Part shown: positions 12,563 through 24,022 of the stretch, piece after piece | Layout of the letters: each line of letters starts with the position of its first letter | How positions within the stretch are numbered: position 1 is the stretch's first letter | Assembly (NCBI GenBank): GCA_015501585.1 | Contig: JADNRY010000084.1 | Span: 62,001 to 126,000 of the forward strand | Reading direction: 5' to 3' | From: Rhodocollybia butyracea | Lineage: Eukaryota; Basidiomycota; Agaricomycetes; Agaricales; Omphalotaceae | DNA length: 64,000 bases | Program-made: the position numbers and the translations under genes | The notes under the pieces: generated by a model | Told to the model about the DNA's origin: nothing | The model's input: the letters and a program-made list of their open reading frames with translations, nothing else | Database searches by the model: none

Positions 12563-12570
12563 CCACGTGG
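12563..12570. promoter_or_regulatory. ACGTGG-type (UPRE-like) box upstream of the first PDI gene
   Basis: A palindromic CCACGTGG in the divergent promoter between the WD40 gene and the first PDI paralogue. ACGTGG is the core recognised by the bZIP regulators XBP1/Hac1 in unfolded-protein-response elements, and the other two PDI copies carry the same core. Function is inferred. Confidence 0.35.
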
Positions 12571-12747
12571 TTCTTTCCGCGGCGTGGGATTGGCGCGTAA
12601 ACGTCGCGAGACTTTTTGTTGATTCGTCGAATCGTTGAACTCCAGTTACAGAATATTTCACAGCCCAACAGAGTTCCACGTTTGCCTTCATTCTGTCCAT
12701 GTATTCAATCTCAAGGGTAACATATATAAGAGTGTCCAAGCACTGAC

Positions 12748-14594
12748 ATGAACTCTACCCTTTTCTTCATGTACCTCTCATTTTCTCTTGTTCTTGCAGC
12801 TCTAGCAGCCAGCGTCAGAGCCGGCTCCAATGTGATAGATTTGGACCCAGCCTCGGTATGTATAACTCATGTTCCTCGGATGAAGGCTCACTTTTCACCA
12901 GTGGGATGACATCGTCGGCAATGGCAGACCGGGACTTGTAGCATTGTGAGTAGCTGAAAGATTCACGCGCATATTCATAGAGCTAATCAACTCTCCATTT
13001 AGCTATGCTCCTTGGTGGTAAGGATTTTGACGTGATTATCATCAAGTTGTGGACTGAACGATTGAATTCATACGCAGTGGTCACTCTCAAGCAAGTCGTA
13101 TCAATAACCGCGGATTCATTAATCATAAACATTTCCTGCTTAGACTCTTGCCCCCATCTACGAAGAAGTAGCAGACGCGTACTCCTACGCCCGAGAGAAA
13201 CTGTTTGTTGGCAGAATCGATGCCGACGGTGTAGGTAGAGATTTAGCCAGACAGTACGTCTCTCATATTGCGCTCGTAGTTGCCTGTCTAAATCTTTGAA
13301 ATAGGCATGGTATCACTGGGTACCCAACTCTCAAATGGTTCGCAGAGGATGGAACCGTCACGCATTACAAAAAACTTAGAGATCTTCAAAGCATGACCGA
13401 CTTGTCAGTGTACTTGTTCTTTCAATATCTACAGTCTCCCTGACAGCCTTTGTATTACAGTATTACTAGCATGACGGACGTGGAAGCCAACCTAAAGCCA
13501 CCAGCCGAACCTACATACAAGGTCCTTGATTCCACTAATTTCGACGATGTTATCATGGTAAGTATAGGTGGCTCACCGCAAATGGAATGCTCATCAGGCT
13601 GCCTTAGGATGCGGACAAAGATGCCGTGGTTATTTTCACTGTGAGTGATTCGGCATGCCTCTGTTGCAGAGATTGACTTTATCGCTACAGACAGCTTATG
13701 CAATGACCAAGCCCATGGCCCGTGTATACCGAGAAGGTGCTGTAAATTCACCTTCTTTGAAATAACCTCATTTACTCAAGTTACTCTTTAGTCGCCGCAA
13801 TCTTCGCGAATGAGCCAAATGTAAGTTTTTAGATGCAGTTCTTTGTTGTGCCAGCAGCTTAACATTTCCGGGTATAGTGTATCTTCGCATTCGTTGATGC
13901 GGAGCTCGAGCAGAGCAAAGAACTCAAAGAACGATTTCAACTCTCAGCTTACCCTACCTACAAGTACTTCCTCAGGGACGACAAGACGGGCGTAAGTTTC
14001 CCGGGCTCAGCAACCACCGAAGAAGATTTTGTCACCTTCCTCAATGCTGTCTGTATGACCCATCGTTCTGTCGATGGAGGATTACTTGACACTGTGAGCT
14101 CCCTTACTTTTTTCTATCAATCTGAGATTAATGGGATTTCACCTCAAGGCTGGACGTATTGCAGACTTAGATGCCCTTGCATACAAATTCTTTGTCGCAC
14201 CCTCCCCCGATGCGAGGGATGCTATCTACAAAAAAGCCTCTTCCATCTCTGCCGCCATCGGTGGTACTTCAAAGCACTACATTCATTTCATGGATAGGAT
14301 GGTTAATGGAACTGAGGCATTCCACAAGAAGGAATCCAGACGGTATAAATTCTCTAAAAATCCCCACTGCGCATTTATTGACTTTTCACTTTCTGCAGGC
14401 TGGAGATCATCCTCAAAAAGCGTGCCTTGTCTTCCGCCAAACTCGATGATATCAAACTCAAATCCAACATTCTTCGTGCGTTCACAGAGAAACCTGCAAA
14501 AGTAGATTTAGAGGAAGAAGATTCAGAGGTGCATTCAGAGGTGCATTCAGAGAACTCGGAGAGTAACATACGGAAAGCCACTGCTGAGCTGTAG
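12748..14594 (+). CDS. PDI-D family paralogue 1 with degenerate active sites
   Basis: Begins with a cleavable signal peptide (MNSTLFFMYLSFSLVLAALAA). Two thioredoxin domains and a C-terminal ERp29-type helical domain follow, the PDI-D layout of the ER lumen. The first active site reads WCGHSQ instead of WCGHCK, because the second Cys codon is TCT. At the second site the aligned stretch is TAYAMTKPMARVY, with both cysteines gone. The 13-nt exon at 13078-13090 is followed by a GC-AG intron (GCAAGT donor at 13091, acceptor ending 13143). The C-terminal domain has an extra EVHSEVHSE repeat and ends KATAEL. The protein is unlikely to be a normal oxidase/isomerase. It could act as a chaperone, or hold clients through the single N-terminal cysteine. 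Confidence 0.85.
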
Positions 14595-14791
14595 AGCGCC
14601 AGATACTTTTCTTAGTGTTTTGGTATTTATGAATCACATTCGAGGATCTTTGAGGAGTGTACATTAGTACGTTTTTAAATTATATGCATTGGATTCAGCT
14701 TGCGCCAGACTGTAACAGGAACATTGTCGGCGATGGGTCGGTGATATGTAGTAATTACATTAAATTCCGATTTATCAAGGCGTCTAAAGAC

Positions 14792-14799
14792 TGACGTGG
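14792..14799 (+). promoter_or_regulatory. UPRE-like TGACGTGG upstream of the second PDI gene
   Basis: TGACGTGG lies about 30 bases before the ATG at 14828. It matches the mammalian XBP1 unfolded-protein-response element, so ER-stress induction is plausible for this ER chaperone. It could also fall within the transcript. Binding is inferred. Confidence 0.45.
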
Positions 14800-14827
14800 A
14801 AGTACTGTGCTCTTTCTTCTAACCAAT

Positions 14828-16652
14828 ATGCAACTTTCATTTTCTCTTCTTTTTGTGGCTCTAGTAGCCAGTGTTCGCGCTTCCAATGTGTTAGAACTGG
14901 ACTCAAGCTCCGTAGGTGTCCTTTGGCTTCTTCAGGAATGAAGATTCACCCTTTCGCCAGTGGGACAGCGTTGTTGGCAAGGGCAAACCGGGGCTCGTGG
15001 AATTGTGCGTATTAATAATTAGAAGACGTACGTGAAGACTTATGTGGCTCTCCAACTCTCTCCCATTCAGCTTTGCTCCTTGGTGGTAAGGATCTTCAAC
15101 GTAATTATCTTCAAACTTGGATTTGACCCTTGGATTTACACACAGTGGTCACTGCAAAGTACTGTGTCAGAATGCTTCGTAGATTCAATGCTTATAGCTC
15201 TTTCCTCTTTAGAATCTTGCCCCTACATACGAGCAGGTGGCAGATGCATACTCGCATGCCAAAGACAAAATATTTGTTGCAAAGGTCGATGCTGATGGTG
15301 CAGGGAAGGAGTTAGGCCACAAGTATGTCTCTTGAACTCGAATTCATGGCTACCATCATGTTTCCTTATGCAAATTTAAACCTAGATACGGCGTTACTGG
15401 ATTCCCCACTCTCAAATGGTTCTCTGCAGACGGCTCTGTTGAGCCTTACGATGCAGGCAGAGATCTCGATAGCTTTACAAACTTGTCAGCTCGCCCATTC
15501 TTTTCTATACCCGCAATTTACATTTATCTTACCCCGTATCACAGTATTACCAGCAAGACCAATGTGAAGTCGACTATCAAACCGCCACCTCCCCCTGCAT
15601 ACAAGATCCTTGATTACACCGATTTCGATCAGGTTGTCTTGGTGAGTATATCTTACTTCAGTTATCACAGGATAGAATGTTGATAGGGTTTCAGGACACG
15701 GACAAGGACGTACTGGTTACTTTCACTGTGAGTAATTGAGACATGGATGTGTCGTAGACTTTAACTTTTATTGCTGTAGGCGCCTTGGTGTGGTCATTGC
15801 AAGTCCATGAAGCCTGCATACGAGAAAGGTGTGATTCCATTTTTTTTAGAAATACTCGGGCTCCATTGACTCACCTGCCTTCAGTCGGCACTATCTTTGA
15901 GACTGAGGGCAATGTATGTTGCCGTATGGTCATTTGCTTTCCTTAGTGACTAATTGATGTTTAGTGCATCGTCGCCAACATTGACGCAGACGACAAGAAG
16001 AACGAAGTCATCAAATCACGATATGGAGTCTCCAGTTTCCCTACCATCAAGTTCTTCCCAAAGGACAACAAGGATGGTGAAGCTTACGAGGGCGGTCGCT
16101 CGGAGGCCGATTTCGTCAAATTCCTCAATGAAAAATGTGGAACTCAACGCTCTGTGAACGGTGGACTGCTTGACACTGTGCGCTCCCTTTACTTTCTTCC
16201 TATCGGTGCAAAATTCAGAGGATTACAGGCTGGACGAGTTGCAGACTTTGATGTCCTTGCAAATAAGTTCTTCGTCGCCTCCGCTGACGCTAGAAATTCG
16301 ATTTACAGCGAAGCCCTCAGCCTCGCTTCCACCGTTGGTGATGCTTCAAAGCACTATCTTCGTGTCATGGAGAAAATGGCCAACGGGACTGAGGCGTATT
16401 ATGAGAAGGAATCTAAGCGGTGCGTACTTTCTAGAAACCTCCTCCACTGTTATTGATCGTTTGAAATCCTTCCTTCTCCTCGGACCCTTCTTGTCTGCCA
16501 TTTTCAATAGACTCGAGAGCATCCTCAAGAAACGCAGCTTATCCCCTGCCAAACTGGACGAAATCAAAATCAAATCCAATATTCTTCGGTCGTTTGCAGA
16601 AAAGCCTTCAGAAGAAGACAGTAACGTCAGGAGAGCTACTGCTGAGCTGTAG
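14828..16652 (+). CDS. Protein disulfide isomerase, PDI-D type, both CGHC sites intact
   Basis: Catalyses disulfide formation and isomerisation in the ER. Signal peptide MQLSFSLLFVALVASVRA. First thioredoxin domain has FAPWCGHCKNLAPTYE, split by the 13-nt exon 15146-15158. Second domain has APWCGHCKSMKPAYEK (from about 15780), with cis-Pro motifs GFPTLKWF and SFPTIKFF. The C-terminal ERp29-like helical domain includes AGRVADFDVLANKFF. It ends RRATAEL. This is not a classical KDEL or HDEL, yet all three paralogues keep the last residues ATAEL, so a variant retrieval signal is likely. This copy looks like the functional parent of the array. Confidence 0.92.
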
Positions 16653-16941
16653 GAAGTAGCCTTGCTCCACGTCCTCTTCTGGGAACCGTGTACACTACGT
16701 TTTCTACAGATGCATATACATAATTTATACATCGCTATCTCCCGATCCCGCGATATATTATTGAAGTACTATTGAGTTGTCTCAGGCATTGCCACTCTGT
16801 GTAGCTCGTACAACAGCGCGTGGGATTCTCAGTTTTGTTCGCGAATCGTTGAGCACCAGTTATGAACGTATTCCACAGTCTCACGGAGTTCCACGTTTCA
16901 CGTATTCACGTCCGAGGAACAATATAAGGATGTGCAAAGGC

Positions 16942-16949
16942 CGACGTGG
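16942..16949 (+). promoter_or_regulatory. ACGTGG-type (UPRE-like) box upstream of the third PDI gene
   Basis: CGACGTGG lies about 25 bases before the ATG at 16972. The wider upstream block (from about 16820) resembles that of paralogue 1 (from about 12600), including CGAATCGTTGA and GAGTTCCACGTTT, so the promoter was copied with the gene. Regulatory function is inferred. Confidence 0.35.
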
Positions 16950-16971
16950 ATTTGTCCGCGCTCTGTCCCCC

Positions 16972-18770
16972 ATGCAGATTTCTGTTTCCCTTCTTTTCGC
17001 GGTTCTAGTCGCCAGTGTCAGCGCCACCAATGTGTTGGACTTGGACACAAAATCAGTAAGTAATTTTCTATCCTTTCATGGTAAATATTCAATATTTCCT
17101 TTTTGCTAGTGGGACAAAACTATCGGCAAAGGCAAACCGGGACTCGTAGAGTTGTGAGTAGCTGGAAGACTTTGCGCAGATGTATGCAAGCTCATCAGAT
17201 TTCTATCTAGCTATGCTCCATGGTGGTAAGGATGCTCGATGGGATCATCCTTGATCTTCGACTTACGATTGAAATCTCCACGTAGTGAACACTGCGAAGT
17301 AAGCTACGCCCAAATGAACCGTGGATTCATTGATCATAACCCTTTGGTATTAGACTCTTGCACCCACATACGAGGAGCTAGCAGATGCATATTCGCATGC
17401 TCGGGACAAGCTGTTCGTTGCAAGAATCGATGCAGATGGCATAGGCAGAGAACTAGGCGAAAAGTACGTCCCTCGAGCTCGGACTCGTACTTACGTACTT
17501 ATCCATTTTTGAGGTATGGTATTCTCGGATACCCCACTCTTAAGTGGTTCTCGGCGGACGGAACCGCAGAGCCTTACTCAGGTGATACAAGCCTGTATAG
17601 CTTTACCAACTTGTCAGTTCGTTCATTCTTCTGACACCCACAACCCTCACCTGGATTTGCAGTATTACCCGCAGGACCAATGTGAAATCCAGCATCACGC
17701 CGCGCCCTCCCCACGCATTCACGGTCCTTGATTATAGTAATTTCGACGACATTGTTTTGGTATGTAGAACAACTCTCTCAGAATTGACAGTCTTCACTAA
17801 CCAGACCTCAGGACAAGAAAAAGGACGTTCTAGTTACTTTCACTGTAAGTAACGGAGACAAGGATGTAACGCAGAACTTAACTCTCGCTATAGGCGGATT
17901 GGGCAATCAGCGAAGAAATGATAAACGTATACGAAAGAGGTTAGTAAATTTGGATTATTTTGAAGTTGGAGCAATCTTAATCAAATTGAATTTCAGTTGG
18001 CGCTATCTTTGAAAACGAGGAAAACGTAGGTTACAATCTGGTCTATTGTTTGTGCAACTTTACTCATTGTCTGTGTTCAGTGTGTCTTCGCCTATATTAA
18101 CATAGAGGACCATAAGAACAGTGCCATAAAATCACGATACCGTGTCGTGGGGTTGCCTGCCTTGAAGTTCTTCTCAAAGGACAACAAACAGGGTGAAGTC
18201 TACTATGGCGGTCGTCACGAAGCCGATTACGTCAACTACCTTAATGAAAGATGTGGAACATATCGTTCTCTTGATGGAGCATTGTCTACAACGGTGAGTT
18301 AATTTTTTCTCCCATCAGTATGAGATGATTGAGATGTCATCGCAGGCCGGACGAGTGGCAGACTTTGACGATCTTGCGAGGCAGTTCTTCGTCGGCTCCT
18401 CGTCCACCAAGAAGTCCATTCACAAGAAAGCCCTTAAACTGTCTCACAGCGTTGGTGATACCGCAAAGCCCTACCTTCATATCATGGAGAAAATGATCAA
18501 AAATAAGGGATATTACGAGAAGGAATCTAAACGGTAAGCACTTGCAAAATTCCTCCTCATTGACTTTCTGGATGATCTCTTCACGTATTTGCCGTGTTCT
18601 TCATAACCGTTCATCGTTTTTGATACTTTTCTATATATAGTCTGAAGAGCCTCCTCGCGAAAGGCAACCTTTCTCCGGCCAAACTCGAAGAACTTACGAT
18701 CAGATCCAACGTTCTTGGTGCTTTTTCAGAGAAGGAAGACACGAACAAGAGAGCTACTGCAGAGCTGTAG
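16972..18770 (+). CDS. PDI-D family paralogue 3 with altered active sites
   Basis: Signal peptide MQISVSLLFAVLVASVSA. The first thioredoxin domain reads YAPWCEHCETLAPTYEE. The active site is therefore CEHC, with Glu for Gly supplied by the 13-nt exon 17286-17298. The second domain reads ADWAISEEMINVYER where the intact paralogue has APWCGHCKSMKPAYEK, so both cysteines are lost. The rest of the fold is kept: GLPALKFFSKDN, and an ERp29-like domain with AGRVADFDDLARQFF. The end is KRATAEL. All introns keep frame, so this is an expressed-looking gene and not an obvious pseudogene. The acidic CEHC would be expected to change the redox potential. Confidence 0.85.
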
Positions 18771-20387
18771 AGCGATGGATAGCTTGAATACATACTGTAC
18801 AAGTCAAATTAAGTTATGGTCACTTACATACCTCGGGGATTACAACGTGCAAATACATATAAATTATCCAGAGCACATTTACATACTTGTGTGGGGTGTC
18901 GAGTGTTAGACTCGGGGTCTATACAACCTCTTAAACTGAGACCAGATTGAAACACTGATTTGAAACCCGGAGAGATGAGTTTGAGTGTCTTAAGTACGCC
19001 TCGTGCTGCCGGATTATTAGTTCGTGCATACATACAAGCAGCTACCAAACAGGACAAGAAGAAAGCAAGGATATACTCCATCAGCTGGCCTAGTTTCATA
19101 GATCATACCACTATTCCGTCAAACCTGCGTTAAACCGAATCGTGTTACGCGGCTTCTTAGTAATCGTTCAGCGCGCGCTCTAGTTCCTTCCAGCTCCAAT
19201 ATTAGAAAAGGGGTTGTTTGAAGTAGCGGGGCGTCCCCCAACTAAAGCGCCTAGGCAAAATATCCAAGTCTAAGAATATGTGTGCCTCACCGATCCATGA
19301 GAGGTCTCGCCTGGGTAAGAGCCGGCACAGCTCAGCACAAAGGCCTAAAATGTATATCTTAGTTGAGGTCCATTACATAAGAAACAGGATTTGTTCAGTA
19401 TCCTTCACCGATTCCCAAGCAGTGAAATTGCGCCTCGATAGAAGGCTTTTCGTTCCACCCGTTGTGCAGCACGAACCATTCTTCAAGATAAGGCAAGATG
19501 ATTTGATTTTATTGAAAGATGTATGCCGAGAATGGGGTAAGAGAACAGATAGATGAGGTATAAAGGTAAAAAAGCATAGCAGCATAAAATGTGTCTCAAC
19601 TGTCTGAGAACAAGTCCTCCACTATTGGGATCTTGGGCAGAGTCTTGGTCGCAGACCAAAGATACGACTTTCCGCACTACCGCCGGCGCACCAGTACCTC
19701 CAGGTTTTGTATAGATACCTGCGCGTCGAGGTTGAATCTGCCCACAGGAGATAGAATGCTACAGAAGGGAGATTAAAATGAGGATCGGTTAGAGGGGGGA
19801 TATTGCGCTAGTTTCCGAGCTCCAAAAGACCTAAGTAGACTTTAGCGCTCCAATCCATCTCAGCGAGTCGTCTTCAGCGATCTGTGTGTCCGTTAGATAT
19901 GCCGTCAAAGTCATCCCAGAGGACCGGAGTTTATACTCGGGTTCCCCCGTAGCCTCGTGTATTATCCAGGTTCGAGGATAATCTGAGGATATTGCGCCTG
20001 AGGCCGTCGCACACGACTTTTAGACTCTACTTACAAGGCCAGCGCGTAGATAGGCGTAGATCCGCGGCATTGAGCGAGTTTTCATGCACGATTTTGATTT
20101 CCCTGATAGCGTCTGCACGGCGTCTAAGTTGGAAGAAAGCCCTGACTCATGTGAGCTATCGGGAGATTCGGTATCTCAAGCACGCCTCGTGTATGGGAAG
20201 GGGCACTCGTGATTTCTCCGATAAATCGGTAAAATGGCGTTTTGCCAGAAAAACGTTTCGATCTTAAACGCCCACACCTGTATGGCTGGTATAAAACTCA
20301 CCTGCACCACCAGCCTAGGAGATCGTCACGATATCCTCCACAACCGTCTCGTGCCCTGTGCATAAAAAAAGGTGTAAACCCAGAATC
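18771..20387. other. Intergenic region without a confident gene
   Basis: About 1.6 kb between the PDI array and the TDP2-like gene. Apart from the weak small candidate at 18824-19099 I recognise no protein, RNA gene or repeat. Confidence 0.5.
18824..19099 (-). CDS. Possible small single-pass membrane protein
   Basis: A frame with an ATG at 19097-19099 encodes MKLGQLMEYILAFFLSCLVA and then YARTNNPAARGVLKTLK. That is one hydrophobic segment followed by a basic stretch, about 91 residues in all. No family is recognised and the end may be spliced. It could equally be a chance reading frame. Confidence 0.25.
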   Translation of the reverse strand: MKLGQLMEYILAFFLSCLVAACMYARTNNPAARGVLKTLKLISPGFKSVFQSGLSLRGCIDPESNTRHPTQVCKCALDNLYVFARCNPRGM

Positions 20388-21441
20388 ATGTCTTACAGTT
20401 ATCCTTACGATCATACCTCTTCTGCTCCCCAACAAAACAAACTCCACGCCTTGAAGTTTTATCGATTCCACGCAGGGAAGAAATGCTGGAAGCACATCGC
20501 TCCGGGTCAGCGGCGTGAACGCGTTCTTCACTCCGATCTTTCCATCATTACTTGGAATGTCGACTTTACATCTGGCAAGGCCGTGGAACGTATCAACGAG
20601 GCACTTCATTACCTGCGGTACAGTGTCTTGCAGAGTAAAACCCCTCCCCCTTGTGTTATCCTCCTCCAAGAAGTCCATTCCAAGGTGTTGCCAGCAATAC
20701 TTGAAAACCCATGGATTCAAAAGCACTTTTATCTGACTCCAATCGATAATTTGAAGTGGCCCTACAACATATATGGAAATATCACTCTGATTGAGCGATC
20801 TGTATCCGTAATAAATACTGAAATCTTGTGGTTCGCAGCGTCAAATATGGGACGAACGGTAAGTGATTTCTTTCTGCGAGCCCAGAGCCTGATAGATAAC
20901 GGCGGGTATAGGCCCTTGTGACAGACGTCAGACTCGCACCGCTTGAGCCCGAGCTCTATGAGGGTAGACGCGAGGTTAATATTCGCATTATAAACACGCA
21001 CCTCGAGTCTTTGGATAACGCGGAGAACCGTGCAGAGCAGCTAGCCTTGTGCGTTGAACTCCTGAAGGAGGAACCGATATACGCAGGAGTAATAGGCGGA
21101 GACTTTAATGCTTTCGATGAAGACTCGACCGAGCAAGTCAAAGATCATGGACTTGTAGATACTGGAGAAACCGTCGAGAAAGTAAAGGGGAAAGCATCTC
21201 ATACTTGGGGGTTTCACGAGAAGAAGCCTTCGAAATTTCCTTCTGGAAGGTTCGATAAGGTCAGTAGAACCAGGACAAAAATAATATACTTATACTGACT
21301 TGATTAAAATTTCAGATTGTTTTCACTCCGCGTGGAGACCTTTCAATGTCACCTCCTGTAATTTTTGGGCAGGACGCGACGACGGAGGACGGGGAGTGGG
21401 TTAGCGATCATTATGGCCTGCGCACCAATTTAGCTGTTTGA
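20388..21441 (+). CDS. Endonuclease/exonuclease/phosphatase protein, TDP2-like
   Basis: Three exons give an EEP-fold protein of about 310 residues. The family's metal-binding and catalytic motifs appear in order: ITWNVDF, LLQEV with the Glu ligand, NTHLES, GGDFNAFDEDS, and near the end SDHYGL with the catalytic His. This order and spacing match TDP2 (5'-tyrosyl-DNA phosphodiesterase), which removes topoisomerase II adducts. Introns are at about 20860-20911 and 21260-21315. Other EEP phosphodiesterases remain possible. Confidence 0.8.
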
Positions 21442-21795
21442 TTATCTAGCTCGGTTCCAATTTCCCGTCGGTAAGATGTCGCCGTACGTCCCGACATTGG
21501 TAAAATTTGGAAAGTTCAATGAAATATTTACCCTCGAACTTGAGCTTGAGCTGCGGCCTGAGCAAACATCTCAACAATGTCAACATACATCCAGCTTTGA
21601 CCAGTACGGAGAACATAGCAGTCAACCGGTCATCGTGTAAACGTAGGTATATGTAATAGTTGATGCCCTGAATTGATTGACAACAATCAATCAAAGTCAC
21701 ATGGACCGCAAAATATATAAATCGCCCCATCTGAAAAAAATTGTTCCCAACACTTCCAACGTCGACGTTCTCTTTCGTTTTCCGTCCTCCTCACC

Positions 21796-22774
21796 ATGAA
21801 AGCTGTTCTTTTTGCGTCTGCCTCCGCTGCTCTGATCTTTGGCGCCTCGGCTGCCACGCTTTCCATTAACACCCCGTAACCGCACTTTCATGTTGGACAA
21901 GGCTATATAGAAGCTGAAGCCTTTTTCTAGACCAAGTTTGACTGTGTGCGAGCCTGCTTTGCTGCAATGGACTGGAGGAACTCGTATGTCTGCTACCTAG
22001 GCGTTTGTTTTCGGTTTTGCTTATTTTTCACAGCTCCTTACGCATCTTTGGTAAGCTAGTTGAACACAAGCCTATTGGGATTCGACTGGACAGTTTTTTC
22101 CCTCTGTTATTCCTATTTTAGAAGTGAATCTACTCCAACTTTTGCGTCGTAGTCGTTTTTAACGTCCTGTTTAGAGTTTTCCCCGACGGTACCCCTACAT
22201 CAACTCTCCTAGATCTTGGTCCCCAAGGTACCAACACTCAGTTCACATGGAATGTTAACATCACTTCTGGTGAGACATCGAAATATCGTTCCTGTCGTTT
22301 TATCTTGCTCATTTCTCCTAGGTAGCGTTGGTTTTACTATCGTTGACAGCACTGGTGCCATGGGCCAGTCTGCCGCTGTCCCAATTCAACCTGGTAGTAT
22401 GTGTCATATTTGCTGACATCTCGTTTTTCCGTACTAACTGCGCTTTCAGCCTCGACTTCTTGTATCGGCGGCAACAACACCATCACTGCTCCTTCGAGCC
22501 CCGGCACCGGCAGTGGTTCCTCCTCAACCTCCGCAGGTACAGGTGCTACCACAACTGGTGGTAACTCTTCTCCCTCGGCCACTTCGTATGTTATATTTGC
22601 CTTGGATTGTGATCCTTTATTCACCTTCGCTCTGTATCTCTTAGGCCTGGGTCGACTTCGGGTTCGAGCTCCGGATCGGCCGCTTCAAGTACCAATACTA
22701 GTGGAGCTTCTTCGCAAAGTGCTCAGTTCGGTGTCGCCGCCATTGTTGCTGCCGCTCTCGGTTTCCTTGTGTAA
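21796..22774 (+). CDS. Secreted Ser/Thr-rich GPI-anchored surface protein
   Basis: Signal peptide MKAVLFASASAALIFGASAA is followed by a small beta-type domain (SLTVCEPALLQWTGGT...GFTIVDSTGAMGQS). A long Ser/Thr/Gly linker likely to be O-glycosylated comes next. The C-terminal hydrophobic tail FGVAAIVAAALGFLV after SSQSAQ fits a GPI-attachment signal. This architecture is common in Agaricomycete cell-wall proteins. One junction near 22050-22180 does not keep frame with simple GT-AG choices, so that exon is uncertain. Confidence 0.75.
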
Positions 22775-24022
22775 AACAACCCAGTCTGGACAGTATATCT
22801 GATGCAAACATTCCTGTTGCTTCACTATGTCTTCTATCGACAATTACTGTTTCATCCATTTTAATAGTCTTCTTTATGAACCTTTCACTGAGCAGTAGTT
22901 TTCATACTAGTTCTGTGTTTTTACCCTCTGTTGCGTTTATAGGACATCATCCATTTCCTCTTACTACCCATGGTTAAAGGCGTATGCTCACTATCGACAA
23001 TCTGGGTCACTTTCAGTTCCCCATGTTGAAATAATAGGTATCTTTGATTTAAATGGCATTCATTCTTTTGGTGGAACGGGCCCTGGGCATTGAAATTTGA
23101 AGATACGTCGATCACTGCTCCTCTTGGTGAGCCAGCGTCAAAATCCTATCCTGGTCAGTGCAGTGCCCACAAGTCTTATCAGCTTGCTGTGTTTGATCTT
23201 TCTGTGTCACTGGTACACTTGTAATGGTTCACTTGCTCTTTCTAATGCCTGTTGCAACAGTGAACGACTGGTTACACCTTCTAAATTCTGTCCGCTGTTT
23301 CTCCGTGCTTTGGATTCATGCTTCATTCCTGAAATTCGAGTCGCTGTTCATGTTTGACGGGACCTTTTTTGAAAATTGTGCGGCATCTAGTACTTTGTCC
23401 TTGTACTCGGGTTTGTACATAATCAAGGACTTGGGCATCCAAGGAGATTTCTGGTATGAAAGTGAAGAGCTGGTATGTTGGTCCAATTCAAACCTCTCGT
23501 TCTAATAATATTAAGGAATAGTTTGGGTTACAGTGGTGACCACTAGCCAAAATTTTTCCGGAGAGTGGCCGTCATAGCGAAGAATCACCGTATCTGTACC
23601 AAAGTCAAACCATCGTTCAAAAGTTTAGTGTTGAACGTAATGGAGTAATATGCGGTTCTCAATTCGTCGCTCGAGTTGAAAGACAGAATGACGCACTTGG
23701 GAAACAACATACCCGTATCTATCCCTTTCTCGCAGTTTTGTGAGAAGCGTCGCTCAATCGTGTGGAATTTGTTACCTGCAAAGTCCGGCATGGTAACTAT
23801 GTTTGAGCCTTGTGAGCAATTAACCTCGACCTCGTTCCGTTTCTTGGAGCTTTCATTCAATCCCGTGCTTTAGAATTTAAACAGTGGGATTTCAGACCCC
23901 CGAAAGTTTTGCCTTGATTTTTCCTATTTATATGCGGGCCAGCCAGAGAGTGGAACTTTTTGGTTCATTTGCTTCGTTCACGGTTAGCGTCCATCCTCTG
24001 TCCTCTGGCAAGGTCTGCATCC
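22775..24022. other. Intergenic region without a recognisable gene
   Basis: About 1.25 kb. Short open frames are present on both strands, but none resembles a known protein. I see no repeat or RNA gene. Confidence 0.5.

Noticed and set aside
19278..20267. Several short open frames before the TDP2-like gene
   Set aside because: Codon content and lack of conserved motifs argue against coding.
23097..23505. Hydrophobic reading frames between the GPI protein and the transporter
   Set aside because: There is no family motif and no consistent intron pattern, so chance frames are more likely.
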